Shown: piece after piece, positions 16,207-24,894 of the stretch
Position numbering within the stretch: position 1 is the first letter of the stretch
Layout: each line of letters begins with the position of its first letter
Origin: Geobacillus thermocatenulatus
GTDB lineage: Bacteria > Bacillota > Bacilli > Bacillales > Anoxybacillaceae
NCBI RefSeq assembly: GCF_002217655.1
Contig: NZ_NEWK01000002.1
Span: 1,365,164-1,429,163, forward strand
Length of the DNA stretch: 64,000 nucleotides
Direction of reading: 5' to 3'
Program-made: the position numbers and the translations under genes
Notes under the pieces: model-generated
Database searches by the model: none
What the model was told of the DNA's origin: nothing
Seen by the model: the letters and a program-made list of their open reading frames with translations, nothing else

Positions 16207-17701
16207 GTGCCATCCCCTCCTTTAGATAGGACGCCAAATAACGCGGGTGTGCTTCGGTCGCCGCCGGACGCGGTTCGCCAAGGTGAACAAGCCACATGTA
16301 CAGGTGAATGGCAAGCATGGAACTGCGCCGATTCGCGATCCATACAGCAACCAGCGCCGCGGCAACAAACAGAGCGAAGACAAGCCATTCGAACGAAGCG
16401 GGCGGCAAAAAAGCGGACGGCATCCCGTTATGAAGCAGCACCATAAATTGATGGCGCACCGTTTCGGACACCAACGCCAAAGCAACGACAACCGCAAAAC
16501 CCAGCCATCGACCTTCGCGAAAATCCGTCAGCCGTCCCCAGGCAACCGTTGCCGAGGCCGCAAGCAAAAGCGCGCTCAACAGCCGGGCCGGTTCGTGCGG
16601 AGCCGCCTGCCAAAAGGCCCACCCAAGCAGCACGCCGAGGATGATGCCGCCCGGCCACGCACTGCCTGTTTTTCGCAATCCTGCCCGACCGACTCGCGAC
16701 ACGACGGACCCGGACTGCAAAAAGAGCGTCGCTTTAAACAACCCGTGCAACACTAAATGCACTACTGCGGCCCCGTAAGCGCCCAAGGCGCATTGCACAA
16801 GCATGACGCCCATTTGCGCCATCGTCGAACCAACGAGCTGGCGCTTGTAGTCAACATGAACAAAGCTAACGCCCGTGCCGATCAAAATCGAGGCAAAAGC
16901 GATCAGAAACAGCACCACATGCGCCCACGTTTCGCTAAAAAGCGGAGAAAAGCGCCAAAGCAAGAGCCCCCCAGCATTGACAAGACCGGCATGCATCACC
17001 GCCGACACTGGCGTCGGCGTCACAACCGATTCCATCAGCCAGCGATGAAACGGCCATTGCCCAGCTGGAATGACGGCAGCCAACATGAGCAATCCGTTCA
17101 TCACTGTCCTTTCCCATAGAGCGAGACGAGCTAAACGTTCGGCCGACAACGCCGAGACGAGCGTCCATTCACCGACTCTCACCCCAAGCCAAACAACGGT
17201 GAGGGCCACAGCGATCCAACTTGCCAAAAACAGCATACCCATCTGCCGGGCAACGAACTGAGCCGGCTCCCATTCTTTTTTCAATGCGGTCAACGCCACA
17301 AGCCCCACAAGCGGCAGCCCCCAGCACACTGCGATCAACCGCAAGTCGCCGGCCGCCCACGTGAGCGAAGCAGCAAATGACGTCCATGTCAAGAGCGAGA
17401 AATACAGCCGATAGCGGCGGTCGCCGTGCAAATAGCGGGTGGAAAACCGCTGAATCGCCCAGCTGAGAAGCGAAATGTAAACGGCGGACAGCCAGCTTAC
17501 TGCATCAAACCGCCACGGGCCAATGTCGACCCCACCGGCGCCGATCCACCCGCTCAAGGCAGCCGCTCCCGGCAACAGCAACAGCCAAACGTGCACATGC
17601 ACATATCGTTCCGACACGCGCGGAGACAGCCACACGATCGCGCTTAGGAAAACGGCTGCAATCGCCGCCAGCCATCCCCATGCGAACCATTCATTCCCCA
17701 T
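16199..17701 (-). CDS. dabB: DabB, membrane subunit of inorganic carbon transporter
   Basis: A roughly 500-residue polytopic membrane protein of the proton-conducting NADH-quinone oxidoreductase subunit 5 (NuoL/MrpA) family. Many hydrophobic spans are visible, with charged residues inside helices, and a core MESVVTPTPVSAVMHAGLVN typical of the family. Adjacent dabA fixes the function as DabB rather than complex I. The second Met at 17701 is preferred over 17707 because of its spacing from GGGGAGGAG. A 300-nt structured leader precedes it. It is probably driven by the proton or sodium gradient. Confidence 0.9.
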   Translation of the reverse strand: MGNEWFAWGWLAAIAAVFLSAIVWLSPRVSERYVHVHVWLLLLPGAAALSGWIGAGGVDIGPWRFDAVSWLSAVYISLLSWAIQRFSTRYLHGDRRYRLYFSLLTWTSFAASLTWAAGDLRLIAVCWGLPLVGLVALTALKKEWEPAQFVARQMGMLFLASWIAVALTVVWLGVRVGEWTLVSALSAERLARLALWERTVMNGLLMLAAVIPAGQWPFHRWLMESVVTPTPVSAVMHAGLVNAGGLLLWRFSPLFSETWAHVVLFLIAFASILIGTGVSFVHVDYKRQLVGSTMAQMGVMLVQCALGAYGAAVVHLVLHGLFKATLFLQSGSVVSRVGRAGLRKTGSAWPGGIILGVLLGWAFWQAAPHEPARLLSALLLAASATVAWGRLTDFREGRWLGFAVVVALALVSETVRHQFMVLLHNGMPSAFLPPASFEWLVFALFVAAALVAVWIANRRSSMLAIHLYMWLVHLGEPRPAATEAHPRYLASYLKEGMAHE

Positions 17702-17737
17702 TTCCATCTCCTCCCCTCATCTGCTTGCACATCGTTC

Positions 17738-17960
17738 AAGAGAAAAGAAAAACCGGCTATGTCAATCAGGCAAGACGGCCGAAAAAGGCCGTTCCATTGC
17801 CTATCGATTGCCCATAGCCGGTTTACCTTCAACCAATCATCGCTCGATTGTTTGAAGATCTCCCGTTCGTTGTCGCGCGGCAGACGACGGTCGGTCTCCC
17901 TTCAACGAACCTAAGCCTGCGTAGGTTTTTTGAAGGGCTCCCGACAGCATCGTTCACGAT
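17738..17960 (-). promoter_or_regulatory. Structured leader of dabBA with three hairpins and possible attenuator
   Basis: Between ybcI and dabB the minus strand carries three successive hairpins: CCCTTCAA/TTGAAGGG with an inner AACCTA/TAGGTT (17898-17937), CTTCAA/TTGAAG with CAATC/GATTG (17827-17857), and AAACCGGCTATG/CATAGCCGGTTT (17750-17824) enclosing a further GGCC-rich helix. The last is followed by TTTCTTTTCT, about 30 nt before the dabB ribosome binding site. This is an attenuator-like arrangement of unknown class. The rest of the 17708-18033 gap is AT-rich and may hold a promoter (TTGAAA...TATAGA on the minus strand). Confidence 0.55.
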
Positions 17961-18033
17961 TTTATTCTATACTTACTATACAAAAGTTGTTTCAATTATA
18001 CAATAACTTTGTTGATGTATCTATGGAAAAAAT

Positions 18034-18402
18034 TCATTTTGTCAACTGTTTCTCCAAATCGTTGAACAGCTTAAAGACAATAATCCGCTCCCCCGTTCGC
18101 GTGCTTAAATCGGTATGAAAGCTTTTCACCTGCTCGCCTGTGATTTCCAAAATCATCTCTTTCAAGTCATCGACTCCCGATTCCACCAAACTCGTTCGCG
18201 ACCGTTTCACCGCCAGCATCCCCTCCTTCGATTCGCAAAGAGCGTACTCAGCAGGCGTTAGGATGCCGTGCAGGGAAACGATGATCATATCGCGCAAAAT
18301 ATCGGTTTTCACTGACACCGAGCCGCGGCCAAGAAAATCTTTTTCCCATTTCGTCAACGCTTTGCTGATTTCCGATTCCATCCAACCTTTTGACTTGTTC
18401 AT
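18034..18402 (-). CDS. ybcI: YbcI, DUF2294 protein linked to DabAB
   Basis: A 122-residue DUF2294 protein. It has SVSVKTDILRDMIIVSLHG, TPAEYALCESKEG and a C-terminal ERIIVFKLFNDLEKQ segment. B. subtilis ybcI lies in the same cluster as ybcC (dabA), which supports the name. Function unknown; a regulatory or accessory role in inorganic-carbon uptake is inferred. No membrane span or signal peptide is visible. A paralogue is at 605-952 beside the formate genes. It is on the same strand and upstream of dabB. Confidence 0.8.
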   Translation of the reverse strand: MNKSKGWMESEISKALTKWEKDFLGRGSVSVKTDILRDMIIVSLHGILTPAEYALCESKEGMLAVKRSRTSLVESGVDDLKEMILEITGEQVKSFHTDLSTRTGERIIVFKLFNDLEKQLTK

Positions 18403-18833
18403 GCCTTGATCCCCCTAACCAACCCGCGGCTTCTCGCCGCCATCCGCCACGTTGCACTGATAAACATTATTATAGCCGTAATTGGTGGATAGCGCTAGAG
18501 CAAAATGGGCAAGGCGCCGACAGAAAGCGGATTCATTCGCATTTTGCCAGAGGCATGAGGCATCGTCTATTGGAACAAGAACAGCGGCCTCGCACCGGCC
18601 GCGCCTAGGTTAATACCGGCGCGCGGCCGCCTCTGTTGAAACAAGAGCGTCCGTTGTTCCGTTGGCCAGCTGGGAAAACAAACGCCCTTGCCTCACATCC
18701 TGTGCTCCTATTTTTTATTGCAGCTGGGAAAAACCAAAATCAAGCCATTTTTCCTGCCCGATGACACCATCATCCAATCTGCACGGAAACGTCGCCAAGA
18801 ACAAGCAAACCGACTTTTTCCTTTCCAAGATGG
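18403..18833. other. Intergenic region with GC-rich inverted repeat; no gene seen
   Basis: A 431-bp gap between two minus-strand genes. It contains a GC-rich inverted repeat around 18585-18640 (GGCCGCGCC against GGCGCGCGGCC) that may end transcription, and a direct repeat CAGCTGGGAAAA near 18668 and 18721. No convincing reading frame is present. Confidence 0.5.
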
Positions 18834-20540
18834 CTACTGCTTTATACACCGGAGCGTCCGCAGCCGATTGAGCGCAGCCGCCAGCTCGAAGCGGCGCGGG
18901 CGAGCAAGTTCACCCGGATTCCCTTTTCGGAACGAAACGGAGCCTAGCCCTTGACGGTCCCATTGCTCTTCGATCGCATCGAGCAGTTGGCAGATGGTTT
19001 TCTTTCCGTCGAGCCATCCTTTTCGTTCCATATACAGCAGCGCCGCGGCAATCGCCCGCGTTTGGCTGTCATCAACAAGCTGTTCGAGCGCATAAAGGAG
19101 CACATCCGTTTCCCCGTATTGAATGACGTGGCGCCCCCGCGTGGCGACTTTGGCTTTCTTTCCTTTTTGGCTGTTTAAACTCCCTGGCAGCGGAATGCGC
19201 TCGTGAATGCGGCCGAACGACTCCCCGCCTTCCGCTTTCCGTCCCGACGGCATCTCTGCAGCGATCCGCTTCGCCTCCCCAGTCACATCAAACGGGACGT
19301 ACTGCTCCATTTTGATCACGCAATCCGCGATATCCAAGTAATCCCCCAACCCGCCGACGACAAGAACCGTCGAAATGCCGTAGTCATGAAACAGTTGCCG
19401 CGCTTTATCAATATAAGGCGTGATTGGTTCGGCTTCTTTCGCCACAAGCGCCTGCATGCGTCCATCGCGGATGAGCAAATTCGTTGCGCTCGTATCTTCA
19501 TCAATCAAAAACGCCGATGCCCCCGCTTCAATCATTTCGATCATGCTCGCGGCCTGTGAGGTGCTGCCGCTCGCGTTTTCCGTCGAAAACTGCGTTGTCT
19601 CTTTGCCGTACGGCAACGCACCAATGAGCGGGGAAATGTCAACACTGGCGACGCTCCGGCCGTCTTCGGCGCGAATTTTCACCGCCCCGCTGTCCGTGAT
19701 GACAAACTCCCGCCCGTCGCCGGCGACATGATCATACACGCCGTGCTCCAGCGCCTGCAGCAGCGTCGATTTGCCGTGGTAGCCGCCGCCGACAATCAGC
19801 GTAATCCCTTTGCGGATGCCCATGCCTTTGATCGGTTCAGCGCGATGCGGAACGGGGATCGCAATCTCCAGCTCCGGCGGACTTTGAAACGGCACCGCTC
19901 CACGTTGCAGCGGCTTGTCGCTCACTCCGCTCTCCCGCGGCAAGATCGCACCGTTCGCGACAAACGCCACCAAACCATGCTCGTACAAATAACGGCGAAT
20001 GGCGTGCTGCTGATCCGCCAGCTCCACCGCTGGACGGATGTCTTCGTCCCGAAGCCCGTACACCGCCCGCTCGATGACAGATGGGATTTGCTCAAAAAAG
20101 ATCGCCTCGGCTTCTTTCGCCAAAATGCGCCGCCCGTGCGCCGGCAAACCGACCGACAAACAAACGGTGATCGTCTCGTCCGTCACTTGCACCGCCGTCC
20201 GCTCCAGCACTTTTTGCCCCGGTGCATCGATCAAGACGAGCCCGCTTTTTCCCGATCCGCGCGCCCGCAGCGGCCATTGCCGCAATTCATGATGGACGCG
20301 GCGCACCAGCACATCTTCGCAACGGACGCGGCGCGGCCTCGTATCTGTCCACTTCAGCGCCAGCTTCGTTTTCGCCCGCGGCACGATCACACGGATCTTG
20401 GACGGCTCAGCGAACGGATCGCCTTGCACATGGTCGATCGCGAGCGTAAACGCCGGAAACCGATATGTACCTTCAATTGCTTTATACGCCTTATAGCCTT
20501 TTTGGTCGATCGACCGCAGCCGTTGTCTTAGCGTTTCCAT
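18834..20540 (-). CDS. Predicted ATPase of the ABC class (PF09818 family)
   Basis: A 568-residue soluble protein. A Walker A motif lies mid-protein in GGGYHGKSTLLQALEHGVYD (about residue 255). The Walker B region reads ASAFLIDEDTSATNLL. GIRKGITLIVGGGYHGKST and a downstream TVLVVGGLGDYLDIADCVI block match the family called ABC_ATPase. No transmembrane partner is encoded nearby, so it is not a transporter component in any obvious sense. Biological role unknown. It is a single-gene unit between ybcI and a MerR regulator, with the ATG at 20540 behind AAGGGGATGG. Confidence 0.8.
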   Translation of the reverse strand: METLRQRLRSIDQKGYKAYKAIEGTYRFPAFTLAIDHVQGDPFAEPSKIRVIVPRAKTKLALKWTDTRPRRVRCEDVLVRRVHHELRQWPLRARGSGKSGLVLIDAPGQKVLERTAVQVTDETITVCLSVGLPAHGRRILAKEAEAIFFEQIPSVIERAVYGLRDEDIRPAVELADQQHAIRRYLYEHGLVAFVANGAILPRESGVSDKPLQRGAVPFQSPPELEIAIPVPHRAEPIKGMGIRKGITLIVGGGYHGKSTLLQALEHGVYDHVAGDGREFVITDSGAVKIRAEDGRSVASVDISPLIGALPYGKETTQFSTENASGSTSQAASMIEMIEAGASAFLIDEDTSATNLLIRDGRMQALVAKEAEPITPYIDKARQLFHDYGISTVLVVGGLGDYLDIADCVIKMEQYVPFDVTGEAKRIAAEMPSGRKAEGGESFGRIHERIPLPGSLNSQKGKKAKVATRGRHVIQYGETDVLLYALEQLVDDSQTRAIAAALLYMERKGWLDGKKTICQLLDAIEEQWDRQGLGSVSFRKGNPGELARPRRFELAAALNRLRTLRCIKQ

Positions 20541-20719
20541 CCAGCCATCCCCTTTCTTTTCCCTTCATCTTTCCACGGACACCTTGAAATTGGAGGCAAC
20601 TCCAAGAATGCCCCATAGTCCTGCGTGACACTTTCATCACCATGTTCAACCTTTGTGCGCCCCCTATGCACCATCTTGATTGTACCGCAAACCGATCCCC
20701 TTCATCCATCATCAGCAAA

Positions 20720-20758
20720 AACAGCGGCCCGCCTATTTTTAGAACGAGCCGCCCGTTG
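20720..20758 (-). terminator. Terminator of the MerR regulator gene
   Basis: A GGGCGGCTCG-side arm pairs with GGGCCGCT-side sequence on the minus strand and is followed by GTTTTTGC, directly after the stop codon. Confidence 0.5.
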
Positions 20759-20759
20759 C

Positions 20760-21527
20760 TTAACGATCTTTCATCCCTGTATAAATCAAAATCGCTTCTT
20801 TGAGAAATTCCGCCGCTCCCGGGTGCACGCGGTCATAATACGCTTTGAATCGTTCGTCCTCAACATATAGGCGCGCCAACCCGGCGTGCGCTTCTTTGGA
20901 ATCATGATCCCACCAAAAGCTAAGCCACTGCCGATGCAAATCAGCTGCCCGCTGCGCCGCCTCTCCGCCCGGGTCGCCGGACAACATCGCTTCTTTCAAT
21001 GCCTCAAGCACATCCTTGCTGAGCTTCTCTGCCTCATCAAACTGTTCCTTCGTCATGTTCCGCAGTTTTTCGTTTGAGCGATTCACTTGTTCCTCCCCAT
21101 ATTTTTGCCGGATTTCTTCCCCATATTTCTGTTCATTTTCTTCCATCAGCCGCTCTTTAAACGCGGCGAATTTCTCCTTGTCGCTCATCATGATTCCCCT
21201 TTCTTTCGCGCCAATCGTTTTTTCAACGTTCGCAATCAACGCATCCAGATGACGCCGTTTTTCCAACAACTGTTCCCGGTGCTGCCTGAGCGCCTTAAGT
21301 TCATCGAATGACGGAGAATGGACGATCTGTTTGATCGTTTCCAAATCGACGCCAAGCTCACGGTAAAAAAGGATTTGCTGCAAACGATCGACTTCGCGCG
21401 GTCCGTACAGCCGATACCCCGATTCGCTCAACCGCCCCGGCTTCAGCAACCCAATCTCATCGTAATACCGAAGCGTCCGGCTTGTCACTCCTGCAAGCCG
21501 CGCCAGCTCATGCACCGTGTACTCCAC
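20760..21527 (-). CDS. MerR family regulator with TipAS ligand-binding domain
   Basis: A 255-residue transcription factor. Residues 1-70 form the MerR winged helix (YTVHELARLAGVTSRTLRYYDE), followed by a dimerisation coiled coil. The C-terminal half is a TipAS domain (DKEKFAAFKERLMEENEQKY to the GDPGGEAAQRAADLH and HP-GAAEFLKEAI segments), which binds thiopeptides or other drugs in TipA, Mta and SkgA. The GTG at 21527 is chosen because AAGGGGGTGA lies 5 nt upstream; an ATG 21 bp earlier would contain that site. The target genes are not evident here. Confidence 0.88.
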   Translation of the reverse strand: MEYTVHELARLAGVTSRTLRYYDEIGLLKPGRLSESGYRLYGPREVDRLQQILFYRELGVDLETIKQIVHSPSFDELKALRQHREQLLEKRRHLDALIANVEKTIGAKERGIMMSDKEKFAAFKERLMEENEQKYGEEIRQKYGEEQVNRSNEKLRNMTKEQFDEAEKLSKDVLEALKEAMLSGDPGGEAAQRAADLHRQWLSFWWDHDSKEAHAGLARLYVEDERFKAYYDRVHPGAAEFLKEAILIYTGMKDR

Positions 21528-21635
21528 TTCCCTCACCCCCTTATTCATGATGATAAACTTTGACGCAACGTGAAAGTAAAGAGAAAAAAGAAAAAAGAGC
21601 TCACGCCCAGAGCCCCTTATCGAACCATCGCTGCT

Positions 21636-21932
21636 TCATTGGTTGAAAGCGATGTCCTTCGTTTTCTGCCTATGCGGCATCTTCGTGATCACAATCGGAT
21701 CGTTCAAATTGACGTTAGGCAGCAGCTGCGGCTCGCTCGTGGTTTCCATCGCCCCCGCTTGTTTCACATGAGGCAAAAGCGGGTCGGCAACCCAATCACG
21801 GATGATGATAGGCTGGTGAAACGGCTCGTGTCGTTCTGTTGTTTTGTCCGTCTCCGCCAATGGCGAAGGAAAGACGGCAGCACATACAATCAACATCCCC
21901 ACTGCGGCCAAAAAAGGAACATTTCTCCTCAC
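21636..21932 (-). CDS. Small secreted protein of unknown function
   Basis: A 98-residue protein with an N-terminal hydrophobic segment (RRNVPFLAAVGMLIVCAAVF) that looks like a signal peptide, and a hydrophilic remainder ending MPHRQKTKDIAFNQ. No family is recognised. It probably starts with GTG at 21932 behind GAGGTGGTGTGA. It sits between the MerR gene and selO on the same strand. Real expression is likely but not certain. Confidence 0.5.
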   Translation of the reverse strand: MRRNVPFLAAVGMLIVCAAVFPSPLAETDKTTERHEPFHQPIIIRDWVADPLLPHVKQAGAMETTSEPQLLPNVNLNDPIVITKMPHRQKTKDIAFNQ

Positions 21933-22007
21933 TCACACCACCTCTATCTAAATTAGACGATGCAAAAGGCGATCTCGTTTCTCCTTTGCCGCTAAACCAA
22001 AATACCA

Positions 22008-23486
22008 TCACGTCCCGCAAAACGTCCGGTACGGGCGGTCGGACGGCGGGGGCAGTTCCGCGTACTTCTCTTGCTCCGGCGAATAGGCGTACGGGACGGC
22101 CAGCGCTTCCAAGAAACGCTCCATCACGCTGTAGTCGCCGCCGTTGACCGCAGCGGCCAACGCCTCTTCAACCCGGTGGTTGCGCGGGATCACAGCCGGA
22201 TTATGACGGCGCATCCGCTCATACGCTTCTTCCCTTGACGCCGATTCTTGGCTGAGCCTTGTCTGCCAGCGCTCATGCCACTCGCGGAACTCCGAAGCGT
22301 CAAAGAGCGCCATTCCCGTATACTCGCCTAACGTCAACGCCCGGAACGTGTTCGTATAATCAGCGCGATGCATCTCCATCAGCCGCAATAAGTCCGCAAT
22401 CAGCTCCCGATCCCCTTCCTGCTCCTCGGCAAGGCCGAGCTTCGCCCGCATTCCGGAAAGCCAATGGCGATGGTACTGCTTCGGATACTCATCAAGCGCC
22501 CCTTGGGCAAGCGCGATCGCTTTGTCTTCATCTGCATCGAACAGCGGCAACAAACTTTCCGCAAACCTTGCCAAATTCCACCCCCCGATGTACGGCTGGT
22601 TTCCGTATGCATACCGCCCTTGCGTATCAATCGAGCTGAACACCGTCGCGGGGTCATACGTATCCATGAATGCACACGGCCCGTAGTCGATCGTTTCCCC
22701 GCTGATCGTCATATTGTCGGTGTTCATCACCCCGTGGACAAAACCGACAAGCTGCCATTTCGCAATCAATGCCGCTTGTCTTTTAATCACTTGTTCAAGC
22801 AAAAACAAATAGCGGTTCTCAGCTTCCTCAAAACCGGGAAAATGGCGCCAGAGCGCGTAGTCGGCCAGAGCGCGCAGCTCCTCGTCCGTTCCCCACTGCG
22901 CCGCGTACTGAAACGTCCCGACGCGCAAATGGCTTGAAGCGACGCGGGCCAACACCGCCCCGGGAAGCTCGGTTTCGCGCATAATCGTCTCTCCCGTTGT
23001 GACGACCGCCAGACTTCGCGTCGTCGGGATGCCAAGCGCGTGCATCGCCTCGCTCACGATGTACTCCCGCAGCATCGGTCCCAGCGCCGCCCGCCCATCG
23101 CCGCCGCGCGAATACGGCGTCCGGCCCGAGCCTTTCAGCTGGATGTCCACCCTCTCCCCGCTTGGGGTGACGTGCTCGCCGATGAGCACCGCCCGTCCGT
23201 CGCCAAGCATCGTAAAATACCCGAACTGATGCCCCGCATACGCCTGCGCCAGCGGCTCCGCTCCGTCTGGAATTTGGTTTCCGGCGAACACCGCCACTCC
23301 CTCTTCGCTTCGCAACGCTTCCTCATTCAATCCAAGCTCCGCGGCCAGCGGACGATTCAACACCGCGAGCTTCGGCGCGCGCACCGGCGTGGGGAGAACA
23401 CGGCTGAAAAAGCGCTCCGGCAGCCTTGCATAACTGTTATCGAACTTCCATCCTGCGTCCAACATCGTCATCTCCTTTGCGGCCAA
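22008..23486 (-). CDS. selO: SelO/YdiU pseudokinase, protein adenylyltransferase
   Basis: A 492-residue protein of the SelO family, which transfers AMP from ATP to protein side chains in redox-stress settings. The N-terminus [19 protein letters not shown] and the nucleotide-binding blocks ([23 protein letters not shown] and [20 protein letters not shown], each family hallmarks) are clear, followed by [24 protein letters not shown]. Length is full. There is no terminal selenocysteine or Cys motif, as usual for bacterial forms. It stands alone on the minus strand. Confidence 0.92.
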   Translation of the reverse strand: MAAKEMTMLDAGWKFDNSYARLPERFFSRVLPTPVRAPKLAVLNRPLAAELGLNEEALRSEEGVAVFAGNQIPDGAEPLAQAYAGHQFGYFTMLGDGRAVLIGEHVTPSGERVDIQLKGSGRTPYSRGGDGRAALGPMLREYIVSEAMHALGIPTTRSLAVVTTGETIMRETELPGAVLARVASSHLRVGTFQYAAQWGTDEELRALADYALWRHFPGFEEAENRYLFLLEQVIKRQAALIAKWQLVGFVHGVMNTDNMTISGETIDYGPCAFMDTYDPATVFSSIDTQGRYAYGNQPYIGGWNLARFAESLLPLFDADEDKAIALAQGALDEYPKQYHRHWLSGMRAKLGLAEEQEGDRELIADLLRLMEMHRADYTNTFRALTLGEYTGMALFDASEFREWHERWQTRLSQESASREEAYERMRRHNPAVIPRNHRVEEALAAAVNGGDYSVMERFLEALAVPYAYSPEQEKYAELPPPSDRPYRTFCGT

Positions 23487-23651
23487 CGCCTGTTCTTTTA
23501 CGTTTATTGTACAGCAAGACAGCCGGCATCATAAATCGAAAACGTGCTGTCTTCAACCAAAACCGCTTGCCTTCCTTCGACGAAAACCGCCATCTTTTCT
23601 CTTTCCTTCCCGTTCCGTTTCTCCTATAATGGCCATAAGGAGGTGAAACAA

Positions 23652-24053
23652 ATGGAAGAGAACACGATCATTCAAGCCGTGCTCCACGCGCTCGAACAGC
23701 ATTCTGACAAAATCAGCTCGAAAATGCAGGAAATGGAGCAACGACTCCGCAGTGAGATGCAGGAAATGGGACAACAACTGCGCAATGAGATGCAAGAGAT
23801 GGGACAACAACTCCGCAGCGAGATGCAAGAAATGGGGCAGCAGCTGCGGTCGGAAATCCACGCTGTTGAGACTCGACTTGAGGCCAAAATCGACGCCCTT
23901 CGCGAAGAAATGCATCAGATGAACCAACAACTGAATGAGCGAATCGACCGCTTAGAAGAAGAACTGACAGACACACAAGCCTCGGTCGAAGTGTTGACAA
24001 CGAAAGTGCTCCATCACGACCGAAAACTTCGCCAATTGGCCAAGCAAGCGTAA
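23652..24053 (+). CDS. Coiled-coil protein with 11-residue repeats
   Basis: A 133-residue, highly charged, probably all-helical protein. Four tandem copies of an 11-residue unit (MQEMGQQLRSE) occupy roughly residues 25-68, followed by ETRLEAKIDALREEMHQMN and further coiled coil. A perfect AAGGAGGTGA ribosome binding site precedes the ATG at 23652. Function unknown; it resembles DUF-type coiled-coil proteins with variable repeat number. It is convergent with liaR. Confidence 0.65.
   Translation: MEENTIIQAVLHALEQHSDKISSKMQEMEQRLRSEMQEMGQQLRNEMQEMGQQLRSEMQEMGQQLRSEIHAVETRLEAKIDALREEMHQMNQQLNERIDRLEEELTDTQASVEVLTTKVLHHDRKLRQLAKQA
23724..23855 (+). repeat. Four tandem 33-bp repeats inside the coiled-coil gene
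   Basis: Units begin at 23724, 23757, 23790 and 23823; each encodes MQEM(G/E)Q(Q/R)LR-type residues. Units 2 and 3 are closest to each other. Because 33 is a multiple of three, copy-number changes would stay in frame. Confidence 0.8.
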
Positions 24054-24097
24054 CTCCTCTTTCGCCGATCAACCCAAATGTCCCGATCCACCGCAAA

Positions 24098-24165
24098 CGA
24101 AAACCGCTCCCGTTTTATCATTCTTCTTGGTCTTCGCTTTACGCCGAGCAAACGGAGCGGTTTTC
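24098..24165. terminator. Long inverted repeat between convergent genes
   Basis: AAAACCGCTCCCGTTT pairs with AAACGGAGCGGTTTT across a loop of about 33 nt. It is a likely bidirectional terminator for the coiled-coil gene and liaR, although the loop is unusually large. Confidence 0.5.
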
Positions 24166-24255
24166 ACGTTCACAGAGCAGATATTCCTGATCCAAAAATG
24201 AATCGCGTTCGACCTCGCACATTCTCCATGCACCGCGCTTGCGCCGCTCATCCCG

Positions 24256-24894
24256 TCATTTCACCAATCCATGCCGAAACGCGTAAATGACCGCTTGCGT
24301 CCGGTCTTGGACGCCGAGTTTGGCGAGGATGTTGCTTACATGTACTTTCACCGTTTTGAGTGAAATGAACAATTCATCGGCCATTTCTTGATTCGTCTTC
24401 CCTTGCGCCATCAACAAAAGCACTTCCATCTCCCGGCTCGTGAGCTGCTCATGCGGCAGGCGCTCTCCTTGTTTCCGATAGTTCCGCATCACTTTTCCAG
24501 CCACTTCCGGTTCGAACACCGATTGCCCGTGGAACGTGGCGCGAATGGCGTCGGCAATTTCGCTCGCTTTCGATGTTTTCAACAAATAACTCGTCGCCCC
24601 TGCTTCGAGCGCGGCAAACACGTTTTCATCATCGAGAAAACTCGTCACGACAATGATCTTCGCCTCCGGCCACGCATGGATGATTTCCTTTGTCGCCGCA
24701 ATGCCGTCCATCGGTTCCATCACGAGGTCCATTAAAATGACATCCGGCCGCAGCTGGAGGGCAAGCTCCACCCCTTTTGTTCCATCTTCCGCCTCGCCTA
24801 TCACCTCCATGTCCGGTTGGGCGGATAAATACGCCGACACGCCAAGCCGCACCATTTCATGATCATCGACCAGCAGCACCTTAATCACGGTCAT
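24256..24894 (-). CDS. liaR: LiaR-type response regulator (NarL family)
   Basis: A 212-residue two-component regulator. The receiver domain opens [16 protein letters not shown], with the phosphoacceptor Asp in [11 protein letters not shown]. The C-terminal LuxR/NarL helix-turn-helix is in [20 protein letters not shown]. It acts with LiaS in the response to cell-wall antibiotics and activates liaIH. Its start overlaps liaS by 14 bp. A LiaR/VraR identity is supported by the whole lia gene order. Confidence 0.92.
   Translation of the reverse strand: MTVIKVLLVDDHEMVRLGVSAYLSAQPDMEVIGEAEDGTKGVELALQLRPDVILMDLVMEPMDGIAATKEIIHAWPEAKIIVVTSFLDDENVFAALEAGATSYLLKTSKASEIADAIRATFHGQSVFEPEVAGKVMRNYRKQGERLPHEQLTSREMEVLLLMAQGKTNQEMADELFISLKTVKVHVSNILAKLGVQDRTQAVIYAFRHGLVK

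Noticed and set aside
19728-20531. Long plus-strand frame (267 codons) opposite the ABC-class ATPase
   Set aside because: Shadow of the ATPase gene; Arg-rich sequence without motifs or ribosome binding site.
23724-23855. Possible CRISPR-like tandem repeat
   Set aside because: Units are directly adjacent without spacers and encode an 11-residue protein repeat in frame.
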